The translations under genes and the position numbers were made by a program. Under the pieces are notes generated by a model. It saw nothing but the letters and a program-made list of their open reading frames with translations. It searched no databases and was not told the DNA's origin. Below are positions 26,897 to 35,460 of a stretch of DNA of 64,000 nucleotides, one piece after another. The stretch spans positions 2,046,001 to 2,110,000 of the forward strand of contig OZ247499.1 of assembly GCA_965233625.1 (NCBI GenBank). The letters run 5' to 3'. The stretch is from G965233625 sp965233625 (lineage in GTDB: Bacteria > Planctomycetota > Planctomycetia > Pirellulales > Pirellulaceae). The first letter of the stretch is position 1. Every line of letters begins with the position of its first letter.

Positions 26897-27679
26897 ATGA
26901 GCTTTGTAAGCCTGATACTTATCAACGCCGCAATTCTCTGCGTGCCGCTGGGCTGCCTGTGGATTGTTAGCGTACTGAAGAAAGACGCCTCGATTATTGA
27001 CGTGTTCTGGGGCGCCGGGTTTGTGGTTGTTGCCTGGTCCACTTTATTGCAGCAGGCGGAAGTGACCCTGCGATCCGGGTTGCTCGCGGGACTTGTTACG
27101 GTCTGGGGCATGCGGTTGGCCATTTATCTTGGCTGGCGGAAATATGGCGAAGAAGAAGATCGCCGCTACGCCAAGATGCGCGAGCGGTTCGGCGATAGCT
27201 TCTGGTGGGTCAGCCTGTTTGTGATCTTCCTACTGCAAGGGGCGCTGATGTGGTTCATCTCCCTAACCGTGCAGTCCGGCATGCACTTCAGCCAGCCAGA
27301 TGGCATCGGCTGGGTTGCCGCGGTGGGCATCGCGCTGTGGTGCACCGGGCTGTTCTTCGAAACCGTTGGCGACTATCAGATGGCGCGATTCAAAGCCCGC
27401 GACGACAGTGATGGCGAAGTCATGAACAAAGGCTTGTGGCGGTACACGCGGCACCCGAATTACTTCGGCGATTTCTGCGTCTGGTGGGGCATCTACCTGG
27501 TGGCAGGTCCGGCGGCTTCCTGGTGGACGATCGCCAGCCCGCTGGTGATGGCCTTTCTGCTTTTGAAAGTATCGGGTGTCTCAATGCTGGAAAACGATAT
27601 CGAAGAGCGCCGGCCGGGCTATGCAGAGTACAAACGCCGGACGAATGCTTTCTTTCCCGGTCCGGTCTCGAAACCGTAA
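26897..27679 (+). CDS. DUF1295 family membrane protein (steroid 5-alpha-reductase-like)
   Basis: 260 residues with about six membrane helices. The N-terminus SVLKKDASIIDVFWGAGFV and the C-terminal NKGLWRYTRHPNYFGDFCVW are hallmarks of DUF1295, a relative of 3-oxo-5-alpha-steroid 4-dehydrogenases and isoprenylcysteine methyltransferases. The HPNYFG segment contributes to the cofactor pocket in related enzymes. It may reduce a lipid or steroid-like double bond; the true substrate is not known. It lies 22 nt before the DNA glycosylase gene, with no evident functional link. Confidence 0.85.
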   Translation: MSFVSLILINAAILCVPLGCLWIVSVLKKDASIIDVFWGAGFVVVAWSTLLQQAEVTLRSGLLAGLVTVWGMRLAIYLGWRKYGEEEDRRYAKMRERFGDSFWWVSLFVIFLLQGALMWFISLTVQSGMHFSQPDGIGWVAAVGIALWCTGLFFETVGDYQMARFKARDDSDGEVMNKGLWRYTRHPNYFGDFCVWWGIYLVAGPAASWWTIASPLVMAFLLLKVSGVSMLENDIEERRPGYAEYKRRTNAFFPGPVSKP

Positions 27680-27701
27680 CGACCCGGCTGTGTAGACTCG
27701 T

Positions 27702-28346
27702 ATGGATATCGAACAACGCGAAAGCATCTTGCATAAGGCGGTTGCTAAACTCTGCCGCGATGACACAGACCTGGCAGCGGTTGTTGCAGACTTCGGGCCG
27801 CCGCCACTGTTCCATCGCAGGCCAGGATTTCGCACGCTGCTGTTGATCATTCTTGAACAGCAGGTTTCCCTTGCATCGGCCCGCGCTGCCTACCAGAAAC
27901 TGCTGGAACAGCTGGGTGGCGAAGCATCGCTGACGCCGGCGGCAGTCTTAAAGCTAGATGCATCGCAACTAAAAGCGTCTGGTTTCAGCCGGCAGAAAAC
28001 GCGTTATGCACACGAACTTGCCCGCAGCATCAGCACTGGCGACCTTGACTTAAAACGACTCGCGATGCTGTCTGATGCAGATGCACGGGAATCCCTCACT
28101 GCAGTGACAGGTATCGGTCAGTGGACGGCCAACGTCTATCTGCTGATGGCCATGGGACGAACCGACATCTGGCCCGTGGGAGATATCGCACTTGCGGCCG
28201 CCATCCAGGCAGTAAAAAGTCTCCAAGAGCGTCCCACGGGCGAAGCGATGGAGCAATGGGGCGAAACGTGGCGGCCACATCGTTCGGCGGCCGCCCACAT
28301 TCTCTGGCACTGGTATTTGTCCAGCCGATCACGCCACAACGGATAA
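27702..28346 (+). CDS. AlkA-like DNA-3-methyladenine glycosylase (HhH-GPD)
   Basis: 214 residues. The helix-hairpin-helix and catalytic segment is VTGIGQWTANVYLLMAMG followed by WPVGDIAL, whose Asp matches the catalytic Asp of AlkA. ILEQQVSLASARAAYQKL corresponds to the substrate-binding helix of the family. It would excise alkylated bases in base excision repair. It is shorter than E. coli AlkA (282 residues) because the N-terminal domain is missing, as in many AlkA-like proteins. Convergent with the 28363-30690 gene. Confidence 0.9.
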   Translation: MDIEQRESILHKAVAKLCRDDTDLAAVVADFGPPPLFHRRPGFRTLLLIILEQQVSLASARAAYQKLLEQLGGEASLTPAAVLKLDASQLKASGFSRQKTRYAHELARSISTGDLDLKRLAMLSDADARESLTAVTGIGQWTANVYLLMAMGRTDIWPVGDIALAAAIQAVKSLQERPTGEAMEQWGETWRPHRSAAAHILWHWYLSSRSRHNG

Positions 28347-28362
28347 ACACCCGGCGGCAGTT

Positions 28363-30690
28363 TCAACCGCGGCTACCCTTCAAACGGAACGTCTTCAACT
28401 GCAACTCGACAGGCTTCGCCTGATCTTCGACTACCCGGTAACTGCCGTTCAGTTTGAGGCCTTCTACCGGCTGTGTTTTGCCCGTCGTAGGCCAGAAGAC
28501 TTCGACTTGTTCAAGGCTTGTCGCGACGCCCAGTCCGATGGTCTTCCGCAACGGATTGCCCCCGAAACTGCCGCCGGAATTGATCCACTGATAGATGTCG
28601 CGACGCTTACCATTCTCGACAACCGTGCACTTAATTCTTGCGCCAATAGCGGATCGGTTGCTGGTAACACCGCGGAGTTCAAGCGTTAAGAACTTCGATC
28701 CAAAGCCAGGATTTTCAAACATGGCATCGTAGGCTTTGTCGCCCGGCCAGGCGCCGCCAAGCTGCACGTAGACATCCTGATCGCCGTCGTTATCGATGTC
28801 TGCAAAGGAGACGCCGTGCCCTTTTTGCAGATGGCCGAAACCGCCCGCGAACGTGACATTCTCAAAGCGTTTCCCGCCATCATTCTGAAACATAATGTTG
28901 GGCCGCAGTTCTGAGTACTGGATGTTTCCCGTGGCAAGGTAAAAGTCCGGGAACCCGTCGCCGTTCAGATCGCCAAAGTTGGCGCCCATCGGCTGCGATG
29001 GATAACTCAACTCCGCCTGCTGAGCCACTTCGCGGAACGATGTGCCGCCGTCTCCCTGATACAGACAATTCAGCCCAAACCGGCGGTCCGTTACCAGCAC
29101 TCCCACCGGCCCGGAAGAGCACGCAGCGTAGATATCCAGGTTCCCGTCATTGTTGAAATCCCAGAACCAGGCGGGAAAGGCAGACTCTGGCTGCGTCACG
29201 TTCAGCCGCTGGGCAACATCCATAAAGGTTCCATCACCGTTGTTGCGGTACAGACGGTTTGGCCCGCCGCCCGCGAGTGCATCGCGCGGGTTGGAGAAGC
29301 CGGTGCTGACGTACAGATCCGGGTAGCGGTCGTTGTCGAAGTCGCCCCAGACGGCGCCCATGCTGAAAATCGTCTCCGCAAGTCCTGCTTCACGGGCGAC
29401 ATCGGTAAATGTACCGTCGCCGTTGTTTCTGAAGAGCTGGTTGGGCGACCGCATCTTCGTCGTAGATTCGTTGCCCACAAACAGGTCGAGGTCACCATCC
29501 AGGTCATAGTCGGCAAAGGCCGCAGTCTTCGTCGGCGCGTGCCGCTCGCCTAGCCCTGCGTCAAAGGTCACATCCGTGAAAACGCCTTTGCCGTTGTTCT
29601 GCAGCAACGAATTCGGGTGGGCGCCGTAGTCTTGAAGCCAGGCGCCGCGTAAGACGTAAATGTCGAGGTCGCCGTCGTTGTCGTAGTCGGCTTGAATCAT
29701 GTTCAGGCCGCCCGTGAAATCGGCTAGGTTTGACGCTTTCGAGCGGTCTTCAAAGCCTCCGTCGGCGCGGTTGTGAAAGTACTTCATCGGTCCCTGCGTG
29801 TCCCAGGTGCAAGTGACAATGTCGAGGTTGCCATCCCCATCAAAGTCATCCACGATGGCGCCGCCGCAGAGATTCAACGTATCCAGCCCCATGCCGGGCA
29901 GCACATTGGTAAACTGCGGATAATCCAGGTCCGACTTAAACTGCGAAGGGGCCAGCCGGAATTTCTCAGGCACATCTTCCGGCCACTTGCCCAGCGTCAT
30001 ATACGCAATATTCAACAACCAGCGTGCGGCCTCGACGGTGTTCAACTGCTCATCCAAATCGCCGCCAGAGCCGGCTTCGAGAATTTCCGTGAAGTAGCGG
30101 ATGGCGTTGGTAGAGCCTTCTATCCGCGTGTGAACGCCTTGGCCGCGGATGGGCAGGATGCAGCTTTGTTCGTTGTTGCGGGCGCAGCAGTTCTGCGTTT
30201 CACCAAGGCGTAGATGAGCCACACCCAGTTCAAGCCGCAGCTTGTTGGCGTAAACAATGTTAAGGTCCGACTGTGGGGCAGCCACCTCTGTAAGAAAGCC
30301 GAATTTGTGAAAATCAATGTCGCTCGTCATCTCGTACGCTTTTTCGAGGTGAGCGATCCCTTTTTCGAATTCGCCCAGGCGGACTTCCGCCTTGCCCGTG
30401 TCCCGCAACGCCTTCCAGTTGGAGTAGCTCGCGGACAACTTATCGCCAAAGTGTTCCGCCTTCAGAATCGGCTGGCGGGCTTCAAGCAGCTTAGCGTTCC
30501 CTAAGTAGGGATGCTGTTGGGGCGTGTTCTCTGCGATTTCGCGCAGCAACTGTTTCATGCGGGCGTCGCCCGACAATTCCGGCGGTGCTTGCGCAACAGG
30601 CGCCGGTTCGCCGCAGCCACAAACTAGAAGTGCGGTGAGAAAGCAGAACGCAGCAAGATTGAAGCTCGCAGGCCGGTGCAGACTCTTCAT
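28363..30690 (-). CDS. Long CRTAC1/FG-GAP lipoprotein with helical N-terminus
   Basis: 775 residues. The start has a lipoprotein signal (AFCFLTALLVCGCGEP). About 30-250 is TPR-like helix and contains QNCCARNNEQSCILPI followed by GVH and NAI, a motif shared with the 38497-40659 protein. About 270-660 holds repeated calcium-binding FG-GAP/VCBS loops of the form D-x-D-x-D-G-x-x-D (for example DFDGDGNLDI; DYDNDGDLDIYVLRG; DFNNDGNLDIYAA). The end has the ASPIC/UnbV segment (RSAIGARIKCTV; GSFGGNPLRKTIGLG). It probably folds as a beta propeller anchored in the outer or cytoplasmic membrane. It is the last gene of a minus-strand cluster, 23 nt after the TPR gene. Confidence 0.9.
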   Translation of the reverse strand: MKSLHRPASFNLAAFCFLTALLVCGCGEPAPVAQAPPELSGDARMKQLLREIAENTPQQHPYLGNAKLLEARQPILKAEHFGDKLSASYSNWKALRDTGKAEVRLGEFEKGIAHLEKAYEMTSDIDFHKFGFLTEVAAPQSDLNIVYANKLRLELGVAHLRLGETQNCCARNNEQSCILPIRGQGVHTRIEGSTNAIRYFTEILEAGSGGDLDEQLNTVEAARWLLNIAYMTLGKWPEDVPEKFRLAPSQFKSDLDYPQFTNVLPGMGLDTLNLCGGAIVDDFDGDGNLDIVTCTWDTQGPMKYFHNRADGGFEDRSKASNLADFTGGLNMIQADYDNDGDLDIYVLRGAWLQDYGAHPNSLLQNNGKGVFTDVTFDAGLGERHAPTKTAAFADYDLDGDLDLFVGNESTTKMRSPNQLFRNNGDGTFTDVAREAGLAETIFSMGAVWGDFDNDRYPDLYVSTGFSNPRDALAGGGPNRLYRNNGDGTFMDVAQRLNVTQPESAFPAWFWDFNNDGNLDIYAACSSGPVGVLVTDRRFGLNCLYQGDGGTSFREVAQQAELSYPSQPMGANFGDLNGDGFPDFYLATGNIQYSELRPNIMFQNDGGKRFENVTFAGGFGHLQKGHGVSFADIDNDGDQDVYVQLGGAWPGDKAYDAMFENPGFGSKFLTLELRGVTSNRSAIGARIKCTVVENGKRRDIYQWINSGGSFGGNPLRKTIGLGVATSLEQVEVFWPTTGKTQPVEGLKLNGSYRVVEDQAKPVELQLKTFRLKGSRG

Positions 30691-30713
30691 GATGTAACGC
30701 CTTTACGTTTGGA

Positions 30714-31991
30714 TCATCCGCCCGGTGGTAGTCGATCAGCGGCGGCACGGTACTTTTTGCTTCGCTCAAAGTTACCAGTCACTTCATGCAATTCGGCAAG
30801 CTGCTCAAGCACCTGCTTATCACGCGGGTTGCGCCGGACGATCGCCTCGAGTTGTTTGATCGTAATCTGACTGCTCTTGAGACGATGATGGATGCGAAGA
30901 TGTTTTTCACTCGCGTCCTGATTGCGTAACGCGGCGTGGGCCTGCCCCAGCAGAAAATGTGCTTCCTCATCATACGGCGCCAGTTCCACAACCTGACTCA
31001 ATAAGGCAACCGCTTGGTTATAGCCATTGTCCGCCTGCAATAGTTGAGCTTTTAATTTCAAAGCTTTCGTATTCTGCGGCTCACTTACCAGGGCGCGGTT
31101 CACCTTTGACAGCGCCTTAGCAGATTCGCCCTCTACGCGCAGCAGTTGAGCTTCCACCAGATCCACGCCCTCAAGCGTTGCCTTTGAAGCCCCCAGAGAA
31201 TCGAATGTTTCGCGAGCCGCTTGTAGATCGCCGGTCTGGGTCAGACTTTCGACCAGACGCAGCTGGTAGGGTTCTGCATCGGTGGGCGCCAGTTCAATAA
31301 TTTTGCGATAGATGTCCACCAGCTGCAGTGTTAAGCCGCGTTGTTCAAAAATCATCGCCAGCATCTTCCACGGCGCCGGATTTTCCGGATCCTTTGCAAT
31401 CAACTGCTGGCAGAGGGACGTGGCATCGCTGTTTTCACCCAGCGCCATTTTGGCGGCTGCGGCCATCTCAAGTGCTTCTCCATTGGCAGGTTCAAGCTTT
31501 CGCCACTGGGTCAGCACCTTATCTGCCAGCTGCCAATGCTCGTATTCCACCAGCGCCGTGGAGGCAAGCTTCAGGTCGGCCTGCGTGACATTTGAAAGAT
31601 CACAATCACGAGGCAATTGCACATCACGCACGCCTGGTTGCATGCCGCCCGCAACCAGACCGAGCAGTTTCGCCGCGTCTGGCTCGACACCGTGATAGTC
31701 GCATTGATTCGCAACCCGCCGCGCTTCCTCAACAAACGGTTTTCGCTTCGCGGGTTCATCCTCTGCTAACGCTGCTTGCAGCGCCTTCCGCGCGGGAGCA
31801 AGTTCTGGCGGCGTCTGAAAACCGGCGAATAGGAGGACGACCGTGACTCCCGCAAACAAGGCGAGCACGGCGATGGCGATATAGACAACGCTACGCTGGG
31901 AACCGGGTGAACCGGGCGAAGCATCCGCGGCGTCCTGGGCCTGGCGCCGCGATTTACTTCTGGCTTTCGCCTTCGCCTTCGACGAGGACAT
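30714..31991 (-). CDS. Membrane-anchored TPR protein, paired with a CRTAC1 gene
   Basis: 425 residues. A basic N-terminus (SSSKAKAKARSKSRR) is followed by one membrane helix (VVYIAIAVLALFAGVTVVLLF, about 34-54), giving a probable N-in, C-out anchor. The rest is TPR-like helix (LLGQAHAALRNQDASEKHL; EQLAELHEVTGNFERSKKYR). TPR regions usually bind partner proteins. The start lies inside the end of the upstream CRTAC1 gene (38-nt overlap), so translation is likely coupled. It is paralogous to the protein at 37199-38491, including the C-terminal layout. Confidence 0.88.
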   Translation of the reverse strand: MSSSKAKAKARSKSRRQAQDAADASPGSPGSQRSVVYIAIAVLALFAGVTVVLLFAGFQTPPELAPARKALQAALAEDEPAKRKPFVEEARRVANQCDYHGVEPDAAKLLGLVAGGMQPGVRDVQLPRDCDLSNVTQADLKLASTALVEYEHWQLADKVLTQWRKLEPANGEALEMAAAAKMALGENSDATSLCQQLIAKDPENPAPWKMLAMIFEQRGLTLQLVDIYRKIIELAPTDAEPYQLRLVESLTQTGDLQAARETFDSLGASKATLEGVDLVEAQLLRVEGESAKALSKVNRALVSEPQNTKALKLKAQLLQADNGYNQAVALLSQVVELAPYDEEAHFLLGQAHAALRNQDASEKHLRIHHRLKSSQITIKQLEAIVRRNPRDKQVLEQLAELHEVTGNFERSKKYRAAADRLPPGG

Positions 31992-33777
31992 GATTTTTCT
32001 TTGCCTCTAGATTCGAGAAAACCTCAGTTGCACCCTGCGGCCAGATTACCTTCACCGAATTAGAATCACCAGCAGGAAATAGAATCCGGCGATCCAGGGA
32101 TGATAGATAACTCCGGCCGCTGCTGACCCAGCGGACAATTTCCCGCCCGTCGTGCATCGACGACACTTTGGCGCCGATTGCATCGCTGCCGGACTTCCGG
32201 CCCTGCAACTCAACGCGAAACCAGTTGCCGGCGGACGTCTGATTCCGCAGGAGCGCTGGCTGTTCATTCTGGTGAGCCACCACCACATCCAGCGTTCCAT
32301 TATTATCCAGATCCCCGACGGCCAGGCCGCGGCCGGCGCGATCGACGCTGAAGTAAGGGCCGCCTTGCTGACTAACATCCTGAAACGTCTTGCCGCCCTG
32401 GTTTTTGAATAGCTGCGGCGGTTCGTAGTAAGGACTGTTGGTGCTGCCATAGAATACGTTGCCGTTGGCGATGATGATATCGTTCCACGCATCTCCGTCG
32501 AAGTCGGCAATGGCCGCACCGAATCCGACCCAGCGGCGCGAGGCGCCGGTGATCTTGAACCCGTCCGCCGCGTTCACAAACAACCGCGCATCGACCTGCC
32601 GGACCAGCGTGTTATCGTCGCCTAGAAAGTTGGTGTAGAACAGATCCAGCTTGCCGTCCCCATCGACATCGCCGGTATCTACGCCCATCGATCCTTCTGG
32701 CACACCCTGCGGCGATAAGGCCACACCGGCCAGCACTCCCTGCGAGGTGAAACCTTCCGGGCCGCCAAAGTACAGATCGTTCTCGTTCGCGTCATTCGCT
32801 ACGTAAATATCGCACCAGCCGTCGCCGTCGAAGTCATTGGCCAGCGCGCCAAGCCCGCGGTGTTTGGCCGTAATGTTCATTTTTTTTGTAACGTCTTCGA
32901 ACGTTCCATCGCCGCGGTTCCGCCAGACATAATCCGGGCTTCCGGGGAAGCCTGTCGGTGCGCATGGCTCGCGCATTGAACGGCCGTCGGGCGTTGATTG
33001 CTTGCAGCGGCGGTTGGGGTCGGGGCGCCAGTCGGCATAGCTGGCGACATACAGGTCAACATGACCGTCCTTGTCGAAGTCGCCCCACGCTGCGGCGGTT
33101 GCCCACGATTTAATTTCGATCCCGGCTTTGCTGGTGACATCTGTGAAAGACTTGCCGCCGTTATTGTGCAGCAGCCTGCAACCCTGGTAGCCGGTAACGA
33201 AGATGTCGGGATAGCCATCGTTATCGTAGTCGGCAACAAAGGCACCATGCGTGTAGAAGCCGGGCGCCGAAATGCCCATTTCGGAAGTTACGTCAAAAAA
33301 CTTCCAGTCACCGTCATTCCTGTATAAGATCGACGGCTTGCCGGTGATTTCGACCGGCTCTCCTTTGATTTCACCTCCGCCGGTGAAGAAAAGGTCCAGG
33401 TCGCCATCCTGATCGTAATCAAGCATGGCGACGCCCCCACCGACAGTTTCCAGCAGCGTGTAGAAGCCACTTTCTCCACCATCGCTGTAAACGTGCGGCA
33501 ACGCGTCAGCTACCGTTGCGAACCAATCGGTTTCGCGTAGCTCACGGGGGGTGATATCGCGGCCGGCGCCTGCGGGCAACGGCGCCGATTGCATAGCCGG
33601 CTCATCCTTAAGAATATTCCCGTCCACCGCATCAGGATTTTCCCCTCTGCCGGGAACCTGGCGATTATCAGAAATGTGGCTTTCACCGCAGCCGGTAAGC
33701 ATAACTGCTAGCACCGCTACCAGGAACACCGGCACGACGGAAGTGCAAACAGCTACACGACATATGGTATTTATCAT
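31954..33777 (-). CDS. CRTAC1/FG-GAP lipoprotein
   Basis: 607 residues. A lipoprotein signal is present (VFLVAVLAVMLTGCGES). Residues about 80-140 contain DWFATVADALPHVYSDGGES and GFYTLLETVGGGVAMLDYDQ, closely matching the paralogue at 35461-37233. Several FG-GAP/VCBS loops follow (DYDQDGDLDLFF; DYDNDGYPDIFV; DFDGDGWCDIYVAND; DVDGDGKLDLFY), then an ASPIC/UnbV-type end (SDAIGAKVSSM; GRSYLSSLDRRILFPAG). The predicted product is a secreted, calcium-binding beta-propeller lipoprotein. It is first in the minus-strand cluster that ends at 28363 and diverges from the prepilin-like gene. Confidence 0.9.
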   Translation of the reverse strand: MINTICRVAVCTSVVPVFLVAVLAVMLTGCGESHISDNRQVPGRGENPDAVDGNILKDEPAMQSAPLPAGAGRDITPRELRETDWFATVADALPHVYSDGGESGFYTLLETVGGGVAMLDYDQDGDLDLFFTGGGEIKGEPVEITGKPSILYRNDGDWKFFDVTSEMGISAPGFYTHGAFVADYDNDGYPDIFVTGYQGCRLLHNNGGKSFTDVTSKAGIEIKSWATAAAWGDFDKDGHVDLYVASYADWRPDPNRRCKQSTPDGRSMREPCAPTGFPGSPDYVWRNRGDGTFEDVTKKMNITAKHRGLGALANDFDGDGWCDIYVANDANENDLYFGGPEGFTSQGVLAGVALSPQGVPEGSMGVDTGDVDGDGKLDLFYTNFLGDDNTLVRQVDARLFVNAADGFKITGASRRWVGFGAAIADFDGDAWNDIIIANGNVFYGSTNSPYYEPPQLFKNQGGKTFQDVSQQGGPYFSVDRAGRGLAVGDLDNNGTLDVVVAHQNEQPALLRNQTSAGNWFRVELQGRKSGSDAIGAKVSSMHDGREIVRWVSSGRSYLSSLDRRILFPAGDSNSVKVIWPQGATEVFSNLEAKKNHVLVEGEGESQK

Positions 33778-33837
33778 GCGGTTATGGGCCTGAAGTCCAC
33801 GCTAAAAAGAATTTATGTGGGATTACGTGCGATTATG

Positions 33838-33866
33838 TTGACTTGTTCTGGTTATTAAGATAAGTT
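33838..33866 (+). promoter_or_regulatory. Weak promoter candidate for the prepilin-like gene
   Basis: TTGACT (33838-33843), 17-nt spacer, TAAGTT (33861-33866) in an AT-rich divergent region. The -10 match is poor. GAGGT (33919-33923) four bases before the ATG at 33928 is a good ribosome site. Confidence 0.3.
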
Positions 33867-33927
33867 AAAAAATCTCCGTAGGGTATTCCCCTAATACTTT
33901 TCCGCTGGTCCTTTTCCCGAGGTCTCT

Positions 33928-34920
33928 ATGAAGCTGCCTAAGAGTTCGCGTGGTTTTACACTTGTAGAACTGCTAGTTGTCATCGCAATCATTGGGGTTC
34001 TAGTAGCATTGCTACTCCCCGCCGTACAGGCTGCCCGCGAAGCAGCCCGCCGTGCTGAATGCTCCAACAATCTAAAGCAGATTGGTCTGGCATTCCACAA
34101 TTTCCACGACACCTACCGTGTCATGCCGCCCCTTTCGAGTCATTCCGGTCGCCCGAGCTTCTGGGTGCACATTCTTCCATTCACGGAAAACGACAATGCG
34201 TATGATTTGCTTAACGGTGGCAATGCCGGCACCGATAAGACATCGTTCAACACGCACATGGAAACCAACTGGGACCGTCTCAACACGCAAGAGCGAGAGG
34301 CCCTTGGTTCTATCAACTACATGACCTGCCCTTCACGTCGCTCTGGTGGTTTCAAGAATGGCGGCTCGCAGCGTGGACCGCTTGGTGACTACGCCGTCGT
34401 CTTTGTCTACCGTGATTTCGGTAGCAGTGACAGCGAAGATAGCTGGTGGGGTCACCACAATGGTACGAATGGCGATCACACCCGTCAGAAAGGTGCTATT
34501 ACCACCGGCCGCGCCCCTAGTGCAGGCAACGCGGCTGCGGCTGTTGGCCGTCATTCGATGGCTCGCATCACCGACGGTACCAGCAACACCATGATCGTTG
34601 GCGAAAAGCACATTCGCAACGATGAACTGGGACAGTGCTGCAACGAAGGTGATAATGACGGTTCGTGGACCTTCACCGACGGTAGCTGGCGTGAAAATCA
34701 GGTGGCAGCCAACATGCGTCATCGCTTCGGTCGTGGTCCACAGGACAACGGCAATGGCGCTGACCCTGCCCGCGACGTAGGTTTCGGTAGCTGGCACCCT
34801 GGCACCATTCAGTTCCTGGCAGCCGACGGTTCCGTCCGTGGTCTGGCGATTACGACATCGACCAATATCCGCTGGAAACTGGCTCATTGCCAGGATGGTC
34901 AGGTTATTGAGTCCAACTAG
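33928..34920 (+). CDS. DUF1559 prepilin-like protein
   Basis: 330 residues. A class III prepilin signal opens it: basic MKLPKSSRG, cleavage between G9 and F10, conserved Glu at +5 (FTLVE), then a long hydrophobic helix with the DUF1559 extension QAAREAARRAECSNNLKQIG. The globular part includes the conserved ITDGTSNTMIVGE and, near the end, AADGSVRGLA, the ADGSV mark of the family. Such proteins are processed by a prepilin peptidase and assembled by type II/IV-pilus machinery; their roles in planctomycetes are unknown. It sits at the centre of the CRTAC1/TPR locus. A strong terminator follows it. Confidence 0.93.
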   Translation: MKLPKSSRGFTLVELLVVIAIIGVLVALLLPAVQAAREAARRAECSNNLKQIGLAFHNFHDTYRVMPPLSSHSGRPSFWVHILPFTENDNAYDLLNGGNAGTDKTSFNTHMETNWDRLNTQEREALGSINYMTCPSRRSGGFKNGGSQRGPLGDYAVVFVYRDFGSSDSEDSWWGHHNGTNGDHTRQKGAITTGRAPSAGNAAAAVGRHSMARITDGTSNTMIVGEKHIRNDELGQCCNEGDNDGSWTFTDGSWRENQVAANMRHRFGRGPQDNGNGADPARDVGFGSWHPGTIQFLAADGSVRGLAITTSTNIRWKLAHCQDGQVIESN

Positions 34921-34975
34921 CGTTTCAAATAAGTTGTCAACCAAACAACTGCAAACGCTGTCTGTTTAACACGTA

Positions 34976-35011
34976 ACGGAGGCGGTCTTTGGATCGCCTC
35001 CGTCTTTTTTT
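34976..35011 (+). terminator. Rho-independent terminator after the prepilin-like gene
   Basis: A 12-nt stem (34976-34987 with 34992-35003, one G-T pair) closes a TTTG loop and is followed by C and a run of seven T (35005-35011). It lies 56 nt after the DUF1559 stop and 33 nt before the small lipoprotein GTG, so it may also limit expression of the downstream CRTAC1/TPR genes. Confidence 0.9.
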
Positions 35012-35043
35012 CCACCTCTGTTTCCCCAACGGAATCCTACCAA

Positions 35044-35445
35044 GTGATTACTGCATACCGACTCTCCGGCGTTTTGCTGGCATTTTCTGCGTTGGTTTTG
35101 TTGACTGGCTGCGGCGCCGGTCATCATAGTGTGACGGGCACTGTAAAACTGAAGGGCGGCGAAGTCGTCAAGAACGGAAAGGTCACCATGATGGGCGAGA
35201 AGGGCGAATCCTTCGCGACCATTCAACCAGACGGCACCTACACGATGGGCACTTTGTCCACCAATGACGGGGTTCCCCCCGGAACTTACAAAGTCGGCGT
35301 TGAAGCTTTCAGTGAAGCAACGGACTCTGATCCTTACGGAAAGTCGCTGATCGATTCCAAGTACAATAACCCGGACACCTCCGGCCTCACGCTGACGGTG
35401 GATGGTGACAAAGAGTTCGACATCGAACTTGAACCAGGAAAATAA
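35044..35445 (+). CDS. Small lipoprotein with a transthyretin/carboxypeptidase-regulatory-like domain
   Basis: 133 residues from a GTG start; no ATG alternative fits. A lipoprotein signal ends at LLTGCGAG. The mature part is a single beta-sandwich-like domain: VTGTVKLKGGEVVKNGKVT, then PDGTYTMGTL and PPGTYKVGVEAF, the PDG-Y and PPG-Y pattern of carboxypeptidase-regulatory-like folds. Such small lipoproteins commonly follow DUF1559 genes in planctomycetes. The function is unknown; a surface or envelope structural role is likely. It lies 16 nt before a CRTAC1 gene. Confidence 0.85.
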   Translation: MITAYRLSGVLLAFSALVLLTGCGAGHHSVTGTVKLKGGEVVKNGKVTMMGEKGESFATIQPDGTYTMGTLSTNDGVPPGTYKVGVEAFSEATDSDPYGKSLIDSKYNNPDTSGLTLTVDGDKEFDIELEPGK

Positions 35446-35460
35446 GCATCTCTGGAGCCA

